Positions 35,001-45,466 of a stretch of DNA of 64,000 nt are shown piece by piece (position 1 is the stretch's first letter; each line of letters opens with the position of its first letter). The notes beneath the pieces were generated by a model. The model did no database searches and was not told where the DNA came from. It saw only the letters and a program-made list of their open reading frames with translations. The translations under genes were made by a program, and so were the position numbers. The stretch comes from Paratrimastix pyriformis. Lineage: Eukaryota > Preaxostyla > Paratrimastigidae. The DNA lies in assembly GCA_027972325.1 (NCBI GenBank), contig JAPMOS010000023.1:444001-508000 (forward strand), given 5' to 3'.

Positions 35001-36421
35001 TTCGGCGAGAATGGGTGATACGGAATGAGATCCCAGTTGGTTCCGGGGCCGCCCAGCAGGACGGTGGGGTGGTGGGGGATGGGGGTGGTGGGGGTGGGAG
35101 GGGTCTGTGGTGGGACGGACGAGTTGGCCCCCAGCCAATAGTCGACCCCGTTCTCGGTGCCCCACCTGCGCCCCGCCACACTCGGCCCGCATGTTGAGCG
35201 CGGAGGCGGCGGGGGGGGGGGGGTTGGGGGCCACCACCCTCACCCGGGCGGGCGGGCGGGCGGGGGGTCGGCAGCGAGGCGGACCCGATCACCCGGAACG
35301 CGTGCGCCCCGCGGCCCTCTGCCCCGGCGGCAACGCCCAGAGGGGCGGCAGCGGAAGGATGTTCCTCGGTGAGGTCGGTGCCGACGCCGATGCCGAGGGG
35401 CCGATGGCGGGCATGGGCGGACCGGTGGTGGTGGGGCTGTAGATGCCCGTGTGGTACCAGAGGAAGTCCCCGTAGATCAGCATGGCCATGTAGGCCGGCC
35501 CGTGCTGCATGATGTCCTGCATGTACTCTGTGCCGCCCCAGCCAAGACAGTCCCCCAGTCCCAGCCCCCAGCGGGCCCCTGAGACGTTGAAGGGACCAGA
35601 CGCCCCTGCGAGCCTTCTCCGTTCGGCCGGGGGTGGGGTGTGGGGGCTGCGGACGGGTGTGGTTGGCGGCGGTGCGCGTGTAGGCGGTGGCGGCGCGGTA
35701 GAGGTCGAAGGGCGCGCTGGCCTCGTCACAGCCCAGCGGGCAGTCGGTCTTCAGGGCCCGGTACCGCACACAGGCCTCGGACGGGGCCCCGCCTTTGGCC
35801 AGATACTGCGCCCCCCGGCAAGGCGAGGGCATCGGATGGAACGGGCCGTTTCTTAGCATCAGGGGGTGGGCGGCATGGAGGGGCGGCTGCGGGCCTGCAG
35901 GGCCGTGTCGCCGAAGCCGCCTGCGCACCCGTTGCTTTGGGTGTCGCACGAGAGCAGATACTGGGCAGAGAGCTGCGGCCTGAGCTGCCCACCCGTGGAC
36001 AGGCAGATCCGATCGCTGGCCAGGGTGGCTACCGCCTGGGCCCAGCAACTGCCGCAGCTGTATTGGCTCCGGATCCGACCCACACACAGCGGTGCCTTTT
36101 CGCGCCTACCAAAGGAAACGGTCGGATCGGGCGATGGGTCGTCATGGCGGCAGACCAATCAAATTTGGCGGGGGGTTTTACGTCTATCAGGGGAGGTGGG
36201 ATTGCATTTGAAGCTGAGCGGAAATGTGCCAAGGAGTTGTTTTTTAGCCCATGAGTGTATAGAAGCCTCTCTTCATCCGAAAGACTGGCGAAAAAATTCC
36301 GTTTCGCTCGCCAGGTAGAATTGGGATCCCGGTTGATCCTTTCGATGAGCTCGTCGACTGAGTCGGCACGACACCCACCCAAAATAAGGAGAATTACGAG
36401 GCACCACCCAAGACTTGCCAT
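29088..36421 (-). CDS. Secreted cathepsin B-like protease fused to IPT, EGF-like repeats and a polytopic membrane region
   Basis: A signal peptide (MASLGWCLVILLILGGC) is followed by a propeptide-like region and a papain-family domain. That domain has the oxyanion Gln and catalytic Cys in RIRSQYSCGSCWAQA, QYLLSCDTQSNGCAGGF, MQDIMQHGPAYMAMLIYGDF, the catalytic His in GAHAFRVIG, and the Asn in GVDYWLGANS joined to WGQEWGENG. Downstream, in the same orientation and without a clear stop plus new start, come an IPT/TIG-like domain (VSLEPGALGR, VRVRGRGF, about 34100-34400), three EGF-like modules (CVCEAGWSGPAC, CVCAPGWGGPQC, CRCPFGYGGPLC, 33330-33920) and, from 33040 to about 29750, roughly eight to ten hydrophobic helices. 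The C-terminal tail is long, Ser/Pro/Arg-rich and probably cytosolic. Not every intron could be resolved, so a split into two genes near 34450-34650 is possible. No named family has this whole architecture to my knowledge. Confidence 0.7.
31009..35221 (-). repeat. Poly-G runs in introns of the protease-fusion gene
   Basis: Runs of about 11-24 G on + occur near 31005-31023, 31850-31867, 33062-33084 and 35211-35221, i.e. poly-C on the sense strand in or near introns. The long GTGGGCAGC array lies beside one of them. Confidence 0.8.
33115..33290 (-). repeat. 9-bp tandem array GTGGGCAGC
   Basis: About 19 tandem 9-bp units (a few GCATGGGCA variants) lie in the intron between the exon encoding the third EGF-like module and the first membrane segment. 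Confidence 0.9.
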
Positions 36422-36701
36422 TCCTGGGCGCGCAACGGATATGCTCTGTTGGCCCGCTACATGACAGGAGCGAGTCGAACCCAACCGATGGGAACAAGCC
36501 GGAGCTGGGCGGCGAGCGGAGAGCCACAAGCCGAGGCGATGTGTTTGATGTACAGGATACAACAAAGCAATGCAGCAGCCTGAATGAAGCCTCTGTACAT
36601 GCGTTGCCGTACAAAAAAGACGTAAAAAATGGAAAGTGATTGGATGGGGTGGAGATAGCCTCGCCGCATCTCAACCGGCGCGTCCTGCCACTGCTCAAGG
36701 A

Positions 36702-37811
36702 TCAGAGGCGCACCAACAGGGCCACCGAGGGGGCGACCCACTCTGGCCGCTCGAAGATCCGCTCCACCAGCTGGGCCTTGCGGCGGGACCCCTTGGGGTT
36801 GATGGCGAACTCGGCGAAGAGGCGCTCCTTGTCCAGGGTGGCGTTGGCCGCAAACTGGGCGGGCGGGCGGGCGGGTGAGGAGGGAGCGCGTCGAAAGATA
36901 TGGGGCATGATCATCAGGCGGCGGCGGGTCCCTGGGCGATGCCCCGCGAGCAGAGGAGGCGCCGACCTGGGTGTAGATGGCCTTCCGCTCGGCCTTCAGG
37001 TCGGCCAGGCTCTGGCGGTGCAGCTGGGTGGCCTGCTCCTTCCGCCGGGGCAGGGCCGCCTGGGCCGCTTGCCGGATGGCCGCCGCATCGGTGCCCCGGG
37101 CCCGGAGGGCGCCCTGCTCGGCCGCGATGGTCTCGACCTGCCCCGCGCCCACCAGCCCCACCCACCAGCCCATCCACCAGCCCATCCACCAGCCGGCAGC
37201 ATGCAGTCGACGTGAGGAGGCACCCCGGCACAGCCAAGGGCCGCAGCGGGCGGGGCTGCGGGGCGGACCGTGGGTGCGTAGACTGCCTCGAGGCGCCGGA
37301 TCTCCTTGCGGAGGGCGTAGAAGAGGGCGATGGCGGCGAAGAGGGGGGCGGCGGGCCCGAGGTGGCTGGGGCCGGGGGCAGCGGGGGCGGCGAGGGAGGG
37401 GACGGGCGAGGCCGATGCCGGGCCAGGGGATGCGCGCATGAGGGCCAGGGCGGCGTTGGTGCGGGCGGTGCTGCCCGAGGGGGCCGGCGAGGCGCCTACG
37501 GGGGCGGGGGGCAGGCCGCCCGGCGAGGACACGGCCGCCCCGGCGGGGGTCGGGGTGAGGGCCACTGAAGGGTGGGGCAGCCGAAGGGGTGGGGGGCACC
37601 TCAACGGCCGAGGCCGGCCGGCCGGGGGTGGCCAGCGGGTCGGGGATCCCTTGGGCAAGCAGGGCGGGGCGGGGTGGGGCGGATGTCGGGGTGGGGCAGG
37701 CGTGGAGGGGAAGGATGCGGGGCTGGGGACGGCCGTCACCGAGACCGATGCCGATGCGGATGCGGATGTGGGGGTGCCAGCCGGCGCGGGGGACGGGAGC
37801 GGGAGCGGGAG

Positions 37812-37847
<36 letters not shown>

Positions 37848-40800
37848 GGCTGGGGGAGCGGGTGGTGGAAGAGGAAATGCGCCCGGTGCCGCAGCGGCAC
37901 GTTGTACGCCTTCCACCTGCATGATGGGACCCGTGCCCACCGGCGGTGAGGGGCTGCCAGGCGGGGCTGGGCAAGGGCTGGGCAAGGGCTGGGCAAAGGG
38001 CTGGGCAAAGGGCTGGGCAAGGGCTGGGCAAAGGGCTGGGCAAAGGGCTGGGCAAGGGCGGGGCAAGGGGGGTGATGGCGGACTTCTCGAGGAGGTCTGC
38101 GCGGAGGTCGGGCAGCCGGGCCGCCAGGGCGCGGGCGAAGCGGATCCGGGCCAGGAAGCCCCGCACGGCCGCCTGCGCGCGCACCACCCGCTGCCGGAGG
38201 GCCACGTACGAGCGCCGCATCGACTGCTCACCCGCCGCCCACCACCATCCGGTCCCAGCCAGGGCATACTGTGAGGCCGGGTGCGGGGCGCCCAAGGAGA
38301 GGCGGGGCGGGCGGGCGGGGCACGGGCAGGGCCGGGGCAACGCGAGGGCGAGGGGCCGACCTGGCGCAGGAAGGAGGCCTGGATCTTGGCCACGGCCCGC
38401 CGGTAGCGCAGGTACTTCCGCCGGGCCACCTGGGGGGCGTCGGAGGGAGGGCCATGAAGTGGGCGGTCAGCATCGCTGGAGGGTGGCGGGGCCGGGCGAG
38501 GGCCGAGCCGGCAGGGGCCGGGGTCAGAGGGAGGAGGGGCGGACCCGGGCCCGGAAGGAGGCCTGGAGCACTCGGACGGCCTTCAGGAAGGCCCGCAGGT
38601 GGGCGCGGCTCTGGCGGGCCCGCTCCTGCCCCCCCAAACCCCATCCGCGGGCACGTGCATCCCAAACCCGCGCCCAACGTGCCCGAGACGCCCAACGTGC
38701 CCAACGTGCCCAACGTGCCCGAGACGCCCGATGAGCGCTATGGAGGGAGGCGGGGGTGAGAGGATGGAGGAGAGCGACCAGGGGGCGGAAGAAGAGACGG
38801 GGGTCTGCGGGGGGGTCTGCGGGGGTGCGACCTGGCGCTGGATGAGGCGGGCCGCGTGGACGCAGTGCAGGAAGGAGGCCCGGATGAGGCGGGCCCGCCA
38901 CCAGGAGGCCAGCCGGCCGATGGCCTGCTCCACCCGGACGGCCTCCTCCGCCAGGCTGGCCGCCCCCCCGGCCCCAGCAGGCCCGCCCCGGCCCGGGGTG
39001 GCGACCCCCTTGGCCCGCCCGGGGCCGGCCGCGGCGGCGGCGGCGGCGGCGGCACGGCGGTCGCGCTGGCTGCCCATCCACTCGAGGCGCCGCAGGACGA
39101 GCGGGCTCGCCTCGAAGCGGGACGGCTCGGGGGGCCCCCCGCCCGGCGGGGCGCCTCGGGGGCGGCTCTGGGGCGGCACCAGGGCCGCGTCGTCGGGCGG
39201 CAGTGGCACCGCGGGGGCCAGCGGCAGCCCCATGTGCACAAGCGGCTGTGCCCGCAGCCAGCCAGCCAGCCAGCCCCAAGGTGAGCCCGTGCTGCGGGGA
39301 TGGACAGGGGGGCGGACGGACCTGGGCTTCGATGCGGTACGTGAGGGCGGGCGCGGGCCCCTCAGGGCCGCGTGGGTCGGCCTTGGCGGGGGCCGCGTCC
39401 AGGTGGGCCTCGTACCCCTTCCACAGGTGGGGGGCCGCGGGGCCCGTGGGGTGGACGTAGGCCGGGCAGACGGCGGGAAAGGAGCGGTACTCGTAGGCGG
39501 CCCCGTGGGGGATGCCCTCGTGGGAGGGGACCGGGGCCCGCCAGACGGCCGCGATGAGCCAGGCCTCCTCGTCGAGGAACTCTTGGCAGCCGCCCGCCCG
39601 CTGGATGGACATGGACGGCGACCGGACGTGGGGGGCCGCCGGGTGGCCCCCGGGCGAGGCGCTCCCCGCGGGCCCGGCCGTGTTCAGCGGCAGGGATGGC
39701 GGCGCCGGCAGGGGCCGCCCAGGGGCCGCCGGGGAGGGGCCGGGCGACGGGGGTGGCGGCATGGCCACCGCGGGGGCCCCCGCCCCCACCCCCACCCCCA
39801 GATGCGCCGGGGCGGCCAGCCCGCTGCTGGCGCAGGCGGTGGCCCCGATGGGGCTGCCGTCGGCCGAGGGCGGGGTGGCGGCCCCCAGGCCCCCCAGGTG
39901 GGCCTCGCTCTGGGCGCCCCGCAGCAGGCGCATGTTGTGGGCCTCGAGGGCCCCCTCGAAGAGCAGCGTCCGGAAGTCGAACGACCCCGGCCTGCCCGCC
40001 CCCCGGCCAAGCCCCACAGCCCGGCAGCGCCCGCACATCACGGCAGTCGATCAGCAGCAGGTCGCGGGGCATGTTGGCATGTTGACATTGGGGCATGTGG
40101 GCATGTGGGCATGTGGGCATTGGGGCATGTTGGCATGGGGGCATGGCGGACGCGATGCGCTCCTCGACGAAGTGCATGAAGGCCTGCCGCTCGAGGAAGG
40201 CCCCGAAGAAGGCCCGGGCGGTGGGGTCGTTCTGGGTGGCCAGGAAGTCCCCGCCCCGGAAGAGGTTCCGCCGGGCTGCCCGCCGCCCCCCCGGGGCAGC
40301 CGCCGGGGCCGCCTCCAGGAAGGAGCTGCCCAGCCAAGAGCCCACGCCAGACGCCCGACGCCCGACGCCCGACGCCAGCCACCAAGGCATGAGGTAAAGG
40401 CAGGGTGGCGGGCAGGGTGGCGGGCAGGGTGGCGGGCAGGGTGGCGGGCAGGGTGGCGGGCAGGGTGGCGGGCAGGGTGGCGGGCAGGGTGGCGGGCAGG
40501 GTGGCGGGCAGGGTGGCGGGCAGGGTGGCGTGTGGCGCGGGGCGTGGCGGACCGGTAGCGCTGGAGGAGGGTCAGGAAGAAGATCAGGAAGCTGCTGCGC
40601 ACCTTCTGCAGCGAGAAGTTGGGCCCGTCGGGGCTGGCCCGCAGGTGGGGCGCGTGCAGGACCGAGGGGTGCGTCTGGGCAGAGGGGAGCCCAGCAGGGG
40701 CGGGTGAGCAGCGCACACGGATGGGGCCGCCAGCCAATGGGGCCAGGATGGGCGATGGGTGCCGGGATGGGTGCCGGGATGGGTGCCGGGATGGGTGCCA

Positions 40801-42656
40801 GTAAGGATCCAGTAAGGATGCCGGGATGGGTGCCAGGATGGGGGCGAATGGGGCGGTGAATGGGCGCCCGCAAGGGATGGGACGGACCACGCGCATGTCC
40901 TCGGGGCCGAAGGGGACCCTGTGGGCCTTGCGGATGGAGGGCAGACACCCGTCGGCGGCCCAGCGGGAGGAGAGCGAGGTGGGCAGGGTCACCAGGACGC
41001 CCTGCCTGGGGGCCGCCCGGTCGGCGGGCGGGGCGGCGGGCGCCACGGGGGGCGGCATCAGGTGGGCCTGGAAGGCCAGGTCGGCCCGGGAGAGGTCCAG
41101 CTCGGCCAGCGGGTGGTCGTGCAGGTCGCCGTACTTCCGCTGCCCAGCCCGCGCCCCAGTCGCACACAGCGGCCGCCAGCCCGTGAGGCGAGACCCAGCG
41201 GGCAGGGCAGGGAGCGGGGTGCGGGGCGGTGTGGGACGGGGCGCGGACGAGGCGCTTGATGAGCTTGGCGGCCTCGTGGTGGGGCAGGGGCGGCAGGGCG
41301 TCGGCCGTGGCGGAGAGCTGCACCTTGTCGATGTCCAGGTCGAAGACGTCCGCCTGCGAGCCGACAGCAGATCCGCGCGGCCCCGGGCGGGTGGCCACGA
41401 TGGAGGATGAAGGGCCCGATGATGGAGGAGGGAGGGGGGGAGTGGAGTGGGGGAAGGGGGGGGGGGGGGGGGGGGGGACGCGGACCTCGGGGAGGGTCAC
41501 CCTGGGGACGAGGGTCCGGTGGAGGCCCATCAGGAAGGGCACCGGAGGCCCGGCCTGCAGCAGGGCCAGCATGGCGCTGGGCAGGACGGGCACGTAGGTG
41601 TGCGGCCAGCGGAAGGGGAAGACCAGCGCCTGGACGGCCTCGCAGACGGCCCACAGCATGTACAGCCGCTCCGAGATCAGCACAACCTGCACCCGCGCCC
41701 GCACGCCCCCACACGCACACACATCATGCCCCCAGCCAGCCCCTAGCATGAAGAACATGCCGACGGCAGGGGAGGCAGCCCATGGACAGCTGGGCAGCTG
41801 GACAGCTGGGCAGGATGGCGGGCGGGCGAGGGCGACCTTCCGCTCGAGGAGGACGCACCGGACGAGCATCAGCAGGTGGTCCAGGTCCAGCGCCTGAAAG
41901 AGCAGCCGGAAGTCGACGTCGGCCAGCGGGAGCTCGTTGGGGGCGGGCAGCGAGAAGCTCACCAGCCGCGTGCCCACCTGCACCTGCACGGCGGCGCACC
42001 TGGGCGGGGCAGACGGCACATGGTCACGAGAGGTTGTGGGGTGCGGTGTCGGTGCAGACCCAGGAGGTGGCAGGGGAACCTCGTAGACGAGGTTCGCAAG
42101 GACACGCTCGATCGGAACGGGCATACTCGCCCCCTCAGAGGTGATCATCTCATGGAGCGCGTACAGCATCTGCCGAAAACCAGTCGCCAGGCCGAACCGA
42201 GAGAGGAGAGCGATACACCGGGGGGCATACAACGATGTAGACTTGCTGGGGATGTGATAATTCTTAATCAAGGAGGGCACAAGCAATGGCAACGCGGGCT
42301 CCCAGAAGACAAGGTTAAAAGAATAGACTCTGTGAAAAAGCCAGAATATGATGCCATGAATCCCGCCCGACAGACCGTTCACCCTTGTCGTTGGTGAGGG
42401 TGGCAACATGGAAGTTGGGGGGAAGTGCGCCCCGCCGTAGAAACATGCCGCAGGGGAAACAAAATTTCAATGCCTCATTAGGAAATGGGATGTCTTCGTA
42501 ATCGCGCTCAGGAAAACGAGAGGCTAACGACGGCGAGAATGCAACTTCAAACAGATTCCTTGCGGTCTGTTCGGTGCTTGGGTACAGAGGTTTCAGCTCG
42601 TTGGTTGCATCTGTCACAAAGATGTAATCAATGAGCCGCTCGGAGGGGCCCGACAT
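36702..42656 (-). CDS. DENN-domain protein (Rab GEF-like) with C-terminal IQ motifs and coiled coil
   Basis: DENN proteins exchange nucleotide on Rab GTPases. The start (MSGPSERLIDYIFV) leads into a uDENN-like region (EALKFCFPCGMFLRR, FHVATLTNDKGE joined to RVYSFNLVFWEP). The cDENN follows with SLYAPRCIALLSRF, PIERVLANLVYEVPL, DVDFRLLFQALDLDHLLML, LLERKVAL, VVLISERLYML, FPFRWPHTYVPVLPSAML and DVFDLDIDKVQL. A dDENN-like part holds LATQNDPTARAFFGAFLERQAFMHFVEERI. The C-terminal half has several IQ-like segments (RRAVAKIQASFLRQ, RRSYVALRQRVVRAQAAVRGFLAR, AARLIQRQV), a poly-Gln stretch near 37820-37850, a coiled coil and the tail ERIFERPEWVAPSVALLVRL. Calmodulin or myosin-light-chain binding is therefore likely. 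Which DENND subfamily it belongs to is not clear. Confidence 0.85.
40399..40530 (-). repeat. 12-bp tandem array GGGTGGCGGGCA in a DENN-gene intron
   Basis: Eleven or so 12-bp units lie between exons encoding parts of the dDENN region. A further poly-G run (about 41456-41476) sits at another intron donor of this gene. Confidence 0.85.
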
Positions 42657-42742
42657 TCAGCCAAGCGTGGGTTCGCTGAAACTGAGAACGGGTTCGTGAT
42701 AACGAAAAGTACCGAGGCGAGATACGGCCACGCAGGGACCAA
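42657..42742. promoter_or_regulatory. Shared 86-bp divergent upstream region (DENN / YqeB-like)
   Basis: Only 86 bp separate the two start codons, so both genes must be transcribed from a very compact bidirectional region. No named element is visible. Confidence 0.4.
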
Positions 42743-43641
42743 ATGTTTCGTGGACGACGCATCATCATCCGGGGTGCTGGGGAACTCGCAACTGGAGTTG
42801 CACATCGTCTTTACATGGCCGGATTTCGAGAGAACATAATCATGACCGAAACCTCCAATCCATTGGCCGTCAGAAGAACTGTGTCCTTCTGTGAATGTCT
42901 CTATTCAGTTGATGGCAAAAATGTCTTTCGCATTTGTGGAGTGATGCTGATTTTTGAACGCTGCTTTAGACAGTCGAAGGAGTGTCTGGCATCCGCGCCA
43001 CTGGCAGTACGCCGGCGGATCTTCGGGCTCAGATAGAGCTTGCATGGGCGCACGGGGAGATACCTGTTGTCGTCGATCCGTCCTGTGAGCAGACGATGGC
43101 GGCTTTTACCACAGTTGACGTGGTCATTGATGCCACCATCAACAAGCACAACCGGGCGCATACACATCCCCGGATGGCCCCACTTGTGGTCGCCCTCGGC
43201 CCGGGCTTTTCGGTGCCCGAGGATTGCCATGCAATCATCGAGACAAACCGTGGTCATGACCTGGGCCGGGTCATCCGCCATGGGGCGGCCGCCTCCGACA
43301 CGGGCATTCCGGGTGCTCTCGGTGGCGAAACCATCCGCAGGGTGTTGCGGGCTCCATGCGCGGGTGTTTTGCAGCCAACTCGCAGCCTCGGTGACCGCGT
43401 CGAGGCGGGTGATCTGGTGGCGCGGGTGGGGCAGAGTGAGGTGCGAACCGAGATTGCGGGTCTGGTCCGGGGCATGGCCCAGGCTGGCCTTCAGGTGACG
43501 GCCGGCTTGAAAATCGGCGACGTGGATCCGCGACCGGAGGCCGTTTTCACAACCATCTCTGACAAGTCACGCAACATTTCCGGAAGTGTTCTCGAGGTGG
43601 TTGTTGCGCATATGGCCGCCGCATCCCCCATTTCACCTTGA
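42743..43641 (+). CDS. yqeB: YqeB/EF2563-type selenium-dependent molybdenum hydroxylase accessory protein
   Basis: In bacteria this family is encoded with selenium-dependent molybdenum hydroxylases and is thought to help mature them; the exact reaction is not settled. Two exons, 42743-42922 and 42970-43641, flank a 47-nt intron (GTCTTT...TTTAG). The spliced protein has IIIRGAGELATGVAHRLYMAGF, NPLAVRRTVSFCE, NTVEGVSGIRA, VVDPSC, VDVVIDATINKHN, VALGPGFSVPEDCHAIIETN followed by RGHDLGRVI, a glycine-rich TGIPGALGGETIRRVLRAP, then a biotinyl-lipoyl-like hammerhead (VLQPTRSLGDRVEAGDLVARVG) and a C-terminal LKIGDVDPRPEA and ISDKSRNISGSVLE. Family features are intact end to end at about 283 residues. 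Base composition and donor sequence are like the neighbours, so it is an integrated gene, not contamination. Acquisition from an anaerobic bacterium is inferred. Confidence 0.9.
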
Positions 43642-43770
43642 TTGCATATTTGAGATTCCGTTAATTCTATTTATTTATTCGTTGCTCTCGCCAGTCACAA
43701 AGTCGCCCCATCCTTTGGGGGAAGAGCGCTCCACCCAGTCGCGCAGGAAGAAGCGTCACATCGGTTTCGG

Positions 43771-45009
43771 ATGCTCCCAAGATTACACTCGCAAAGGCTC
43801 ACTCGGACCCGTGTAAGTGTCGTTTGGGTATCGTTGATTCTCTTTTTTTTGTCCGGGTTGCTCCTTTTCTCATCTCCTCGAACTCCTGCCCAGACCTTTG
43901 AAATGCTCGCGGCCAGTGACCGAATCACAAAAACTTTTGCCGATATGTGTCAGCCTTATTTAAATGGCTCGATTATGTCAAATACGACTTTCCCGCCCCA
44001 TGACCTGTATTATCATCACGTTGGTATTGTCTCTTGGGGCCTCGTCCCCTGGTGCCACGAGTTTTTTCGACGGCCAACAACAGCGCCATTTCTTGCCCTC
44101 AGTTTCGACGACGGGCCCAGTACTCGTTCTACCGCCAAGATCCTTGAGATCCTGGACCGGTTCAATGCTCACGCCACCTTCTTCGTGGTGGGGCACCAGA
44201 TCCGCAAGCCGGGCTATGCAAACCTGGGACATCAGGTCGGTGTTACACTTTTTGCTTCGGTGTGAGAACCAGCCTTTCACCTAGATTCTCTCCCGCGGTC
44301 ACGAGATCGGGCATCACTCGACCGCCCATCGTTCCGCCAACTCGGGCGGGGAAGCTGGCTTCATGGGGGTTGTGGAGGACTTCCACATGACTGTGGACCT
44401 CTTCCAGCAACATGTCTGTCTCTCGGTTGTTCTCGATTGTTCAGCTCGGTCTTTGTCCAGCTTGGCATGGAAACTGTTGGGCCCTGCGGCCGGCTCCCTG
44501 CGCCGATTCCAACCGGCGAAGGTCGCGCCTCCCAGAAACCTGCGAATGCTCCATACGATGCGCCCCGGTTCATGATGGACAATTCCCCGACTGGCATCCG
44601 GTGCACCCGCCTTGGTGGCGACTCTCCGCCGGCTGACGGCCCGCTCCGCGGCAAGGCCAAGGCCCCCATCCTGCAATGGTACCGACCTCCGATGGGGCAC
44701 ACCAACCCCTCCTTGACCCACTACATGGCCGAGCGATGCGGAGTGAGCACGGTCACGTGGGATGTGAACACGCGCGACTGGGAGATCGGGCAGGCATACG
44801 GGGTGAGCGAGTCCCTCGAGTCGACCCTGAGCCAGGTCCATCCGGGGGCCGTTCTGCTCCTCCACGACCGCCGCCCTGACACCATCCAGCTTCTCCCGCT
44901 CCTCCTCGAGGGCCTCCGCAAGCTGGGGTACCGGGACTTCTTGAGCATGACCGAGTGGCGCGATCGGGTCACCGCTCTGGCCGGGCGCTGGGCAGAGGAG
45001 GGGCACTGA
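43771..45009 (+). CDS. Polysaccharide deacetylase (NodB fold), membrane-anchored
   Basis: Carbohydrate esterase family 4-like enzyme that removes N- or O-acetyl groups from chitin-like or peptidoglycan-like polymers. Exons: 43771-44235, 44285-44413, 44461-45009. A short basic N-terminus and the helix SVVWVSLILFFLSGLLLF indicate a signal anchor, placing the enzyme outside or in the secretory lumen. Motif 1 is LALSFDDGPSTRSTAKIL with the base and metal Asp, motif 2 is HEIGHHSTAHRS, motif 3 is WYRPPMGHTNP, motif 4 is TWDVNTRDW, motif 5 is GAVLLLHDRR. All catalytic positions appear kept. The exact substrate cannot be told from sequence; cyst wall or glycocalyx remodelling, or digestion of bacterial walls, are possibilities. 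It follows the YqeB-like gene by 129 bp on the same strand. Confidence 0.92.
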
Positions 45010-45466
45010 TCAGAGGAAGGGGGTGTTGTTTTTTTTATTCATTTCTCTCGTTTCTCTCCCTTCCCCGCCCTCCGCCTCCACCACCCGCTCCGCTTCCCCC
45101 ACCTCCTGCTGGCATCACCAGTGAAAACCGTTTTTCTCTTTCCTCTGCAATAACATCGGTCAAAGGCCCAGGAGACGGCCGTTGGAGCGAACCGACGGGG
45201 TGGAGGTGAGGGGTGGCCGGGCGGGCCATCCATCTGACGGGCTGCCCGGAGGGGCCGACGGGTCGAGAGGCGAGGGCGAGGTGGTGGGTGACGAGGGTGA
45301 GAGTCAGGGGCCCTGGAGGGAGGTTCCGGTAAGCGGTGGGGGGACCATTCCGCGGGGCCATGAGAGCCGCTGGCACCCGTCCCGTCCCGTCCCGTCCCGA
45401 ACGCTGGGACAGCGGGCGCGACGGAGAGAAGGCGGGGAGCTGCATGGGGAGGGGGAGGGGGGCCGC
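45010..45466. other. Convergent intergenic region (deacetylase / eIF3f)
   Basis: The first 150 bases are C/T-rich on + with a T run after the stop. The remainder is purine-rich on +, which is pyrimidine-rich for the minus-strand gene ending at 45467. No gene is seen. Confidence 0.6.
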
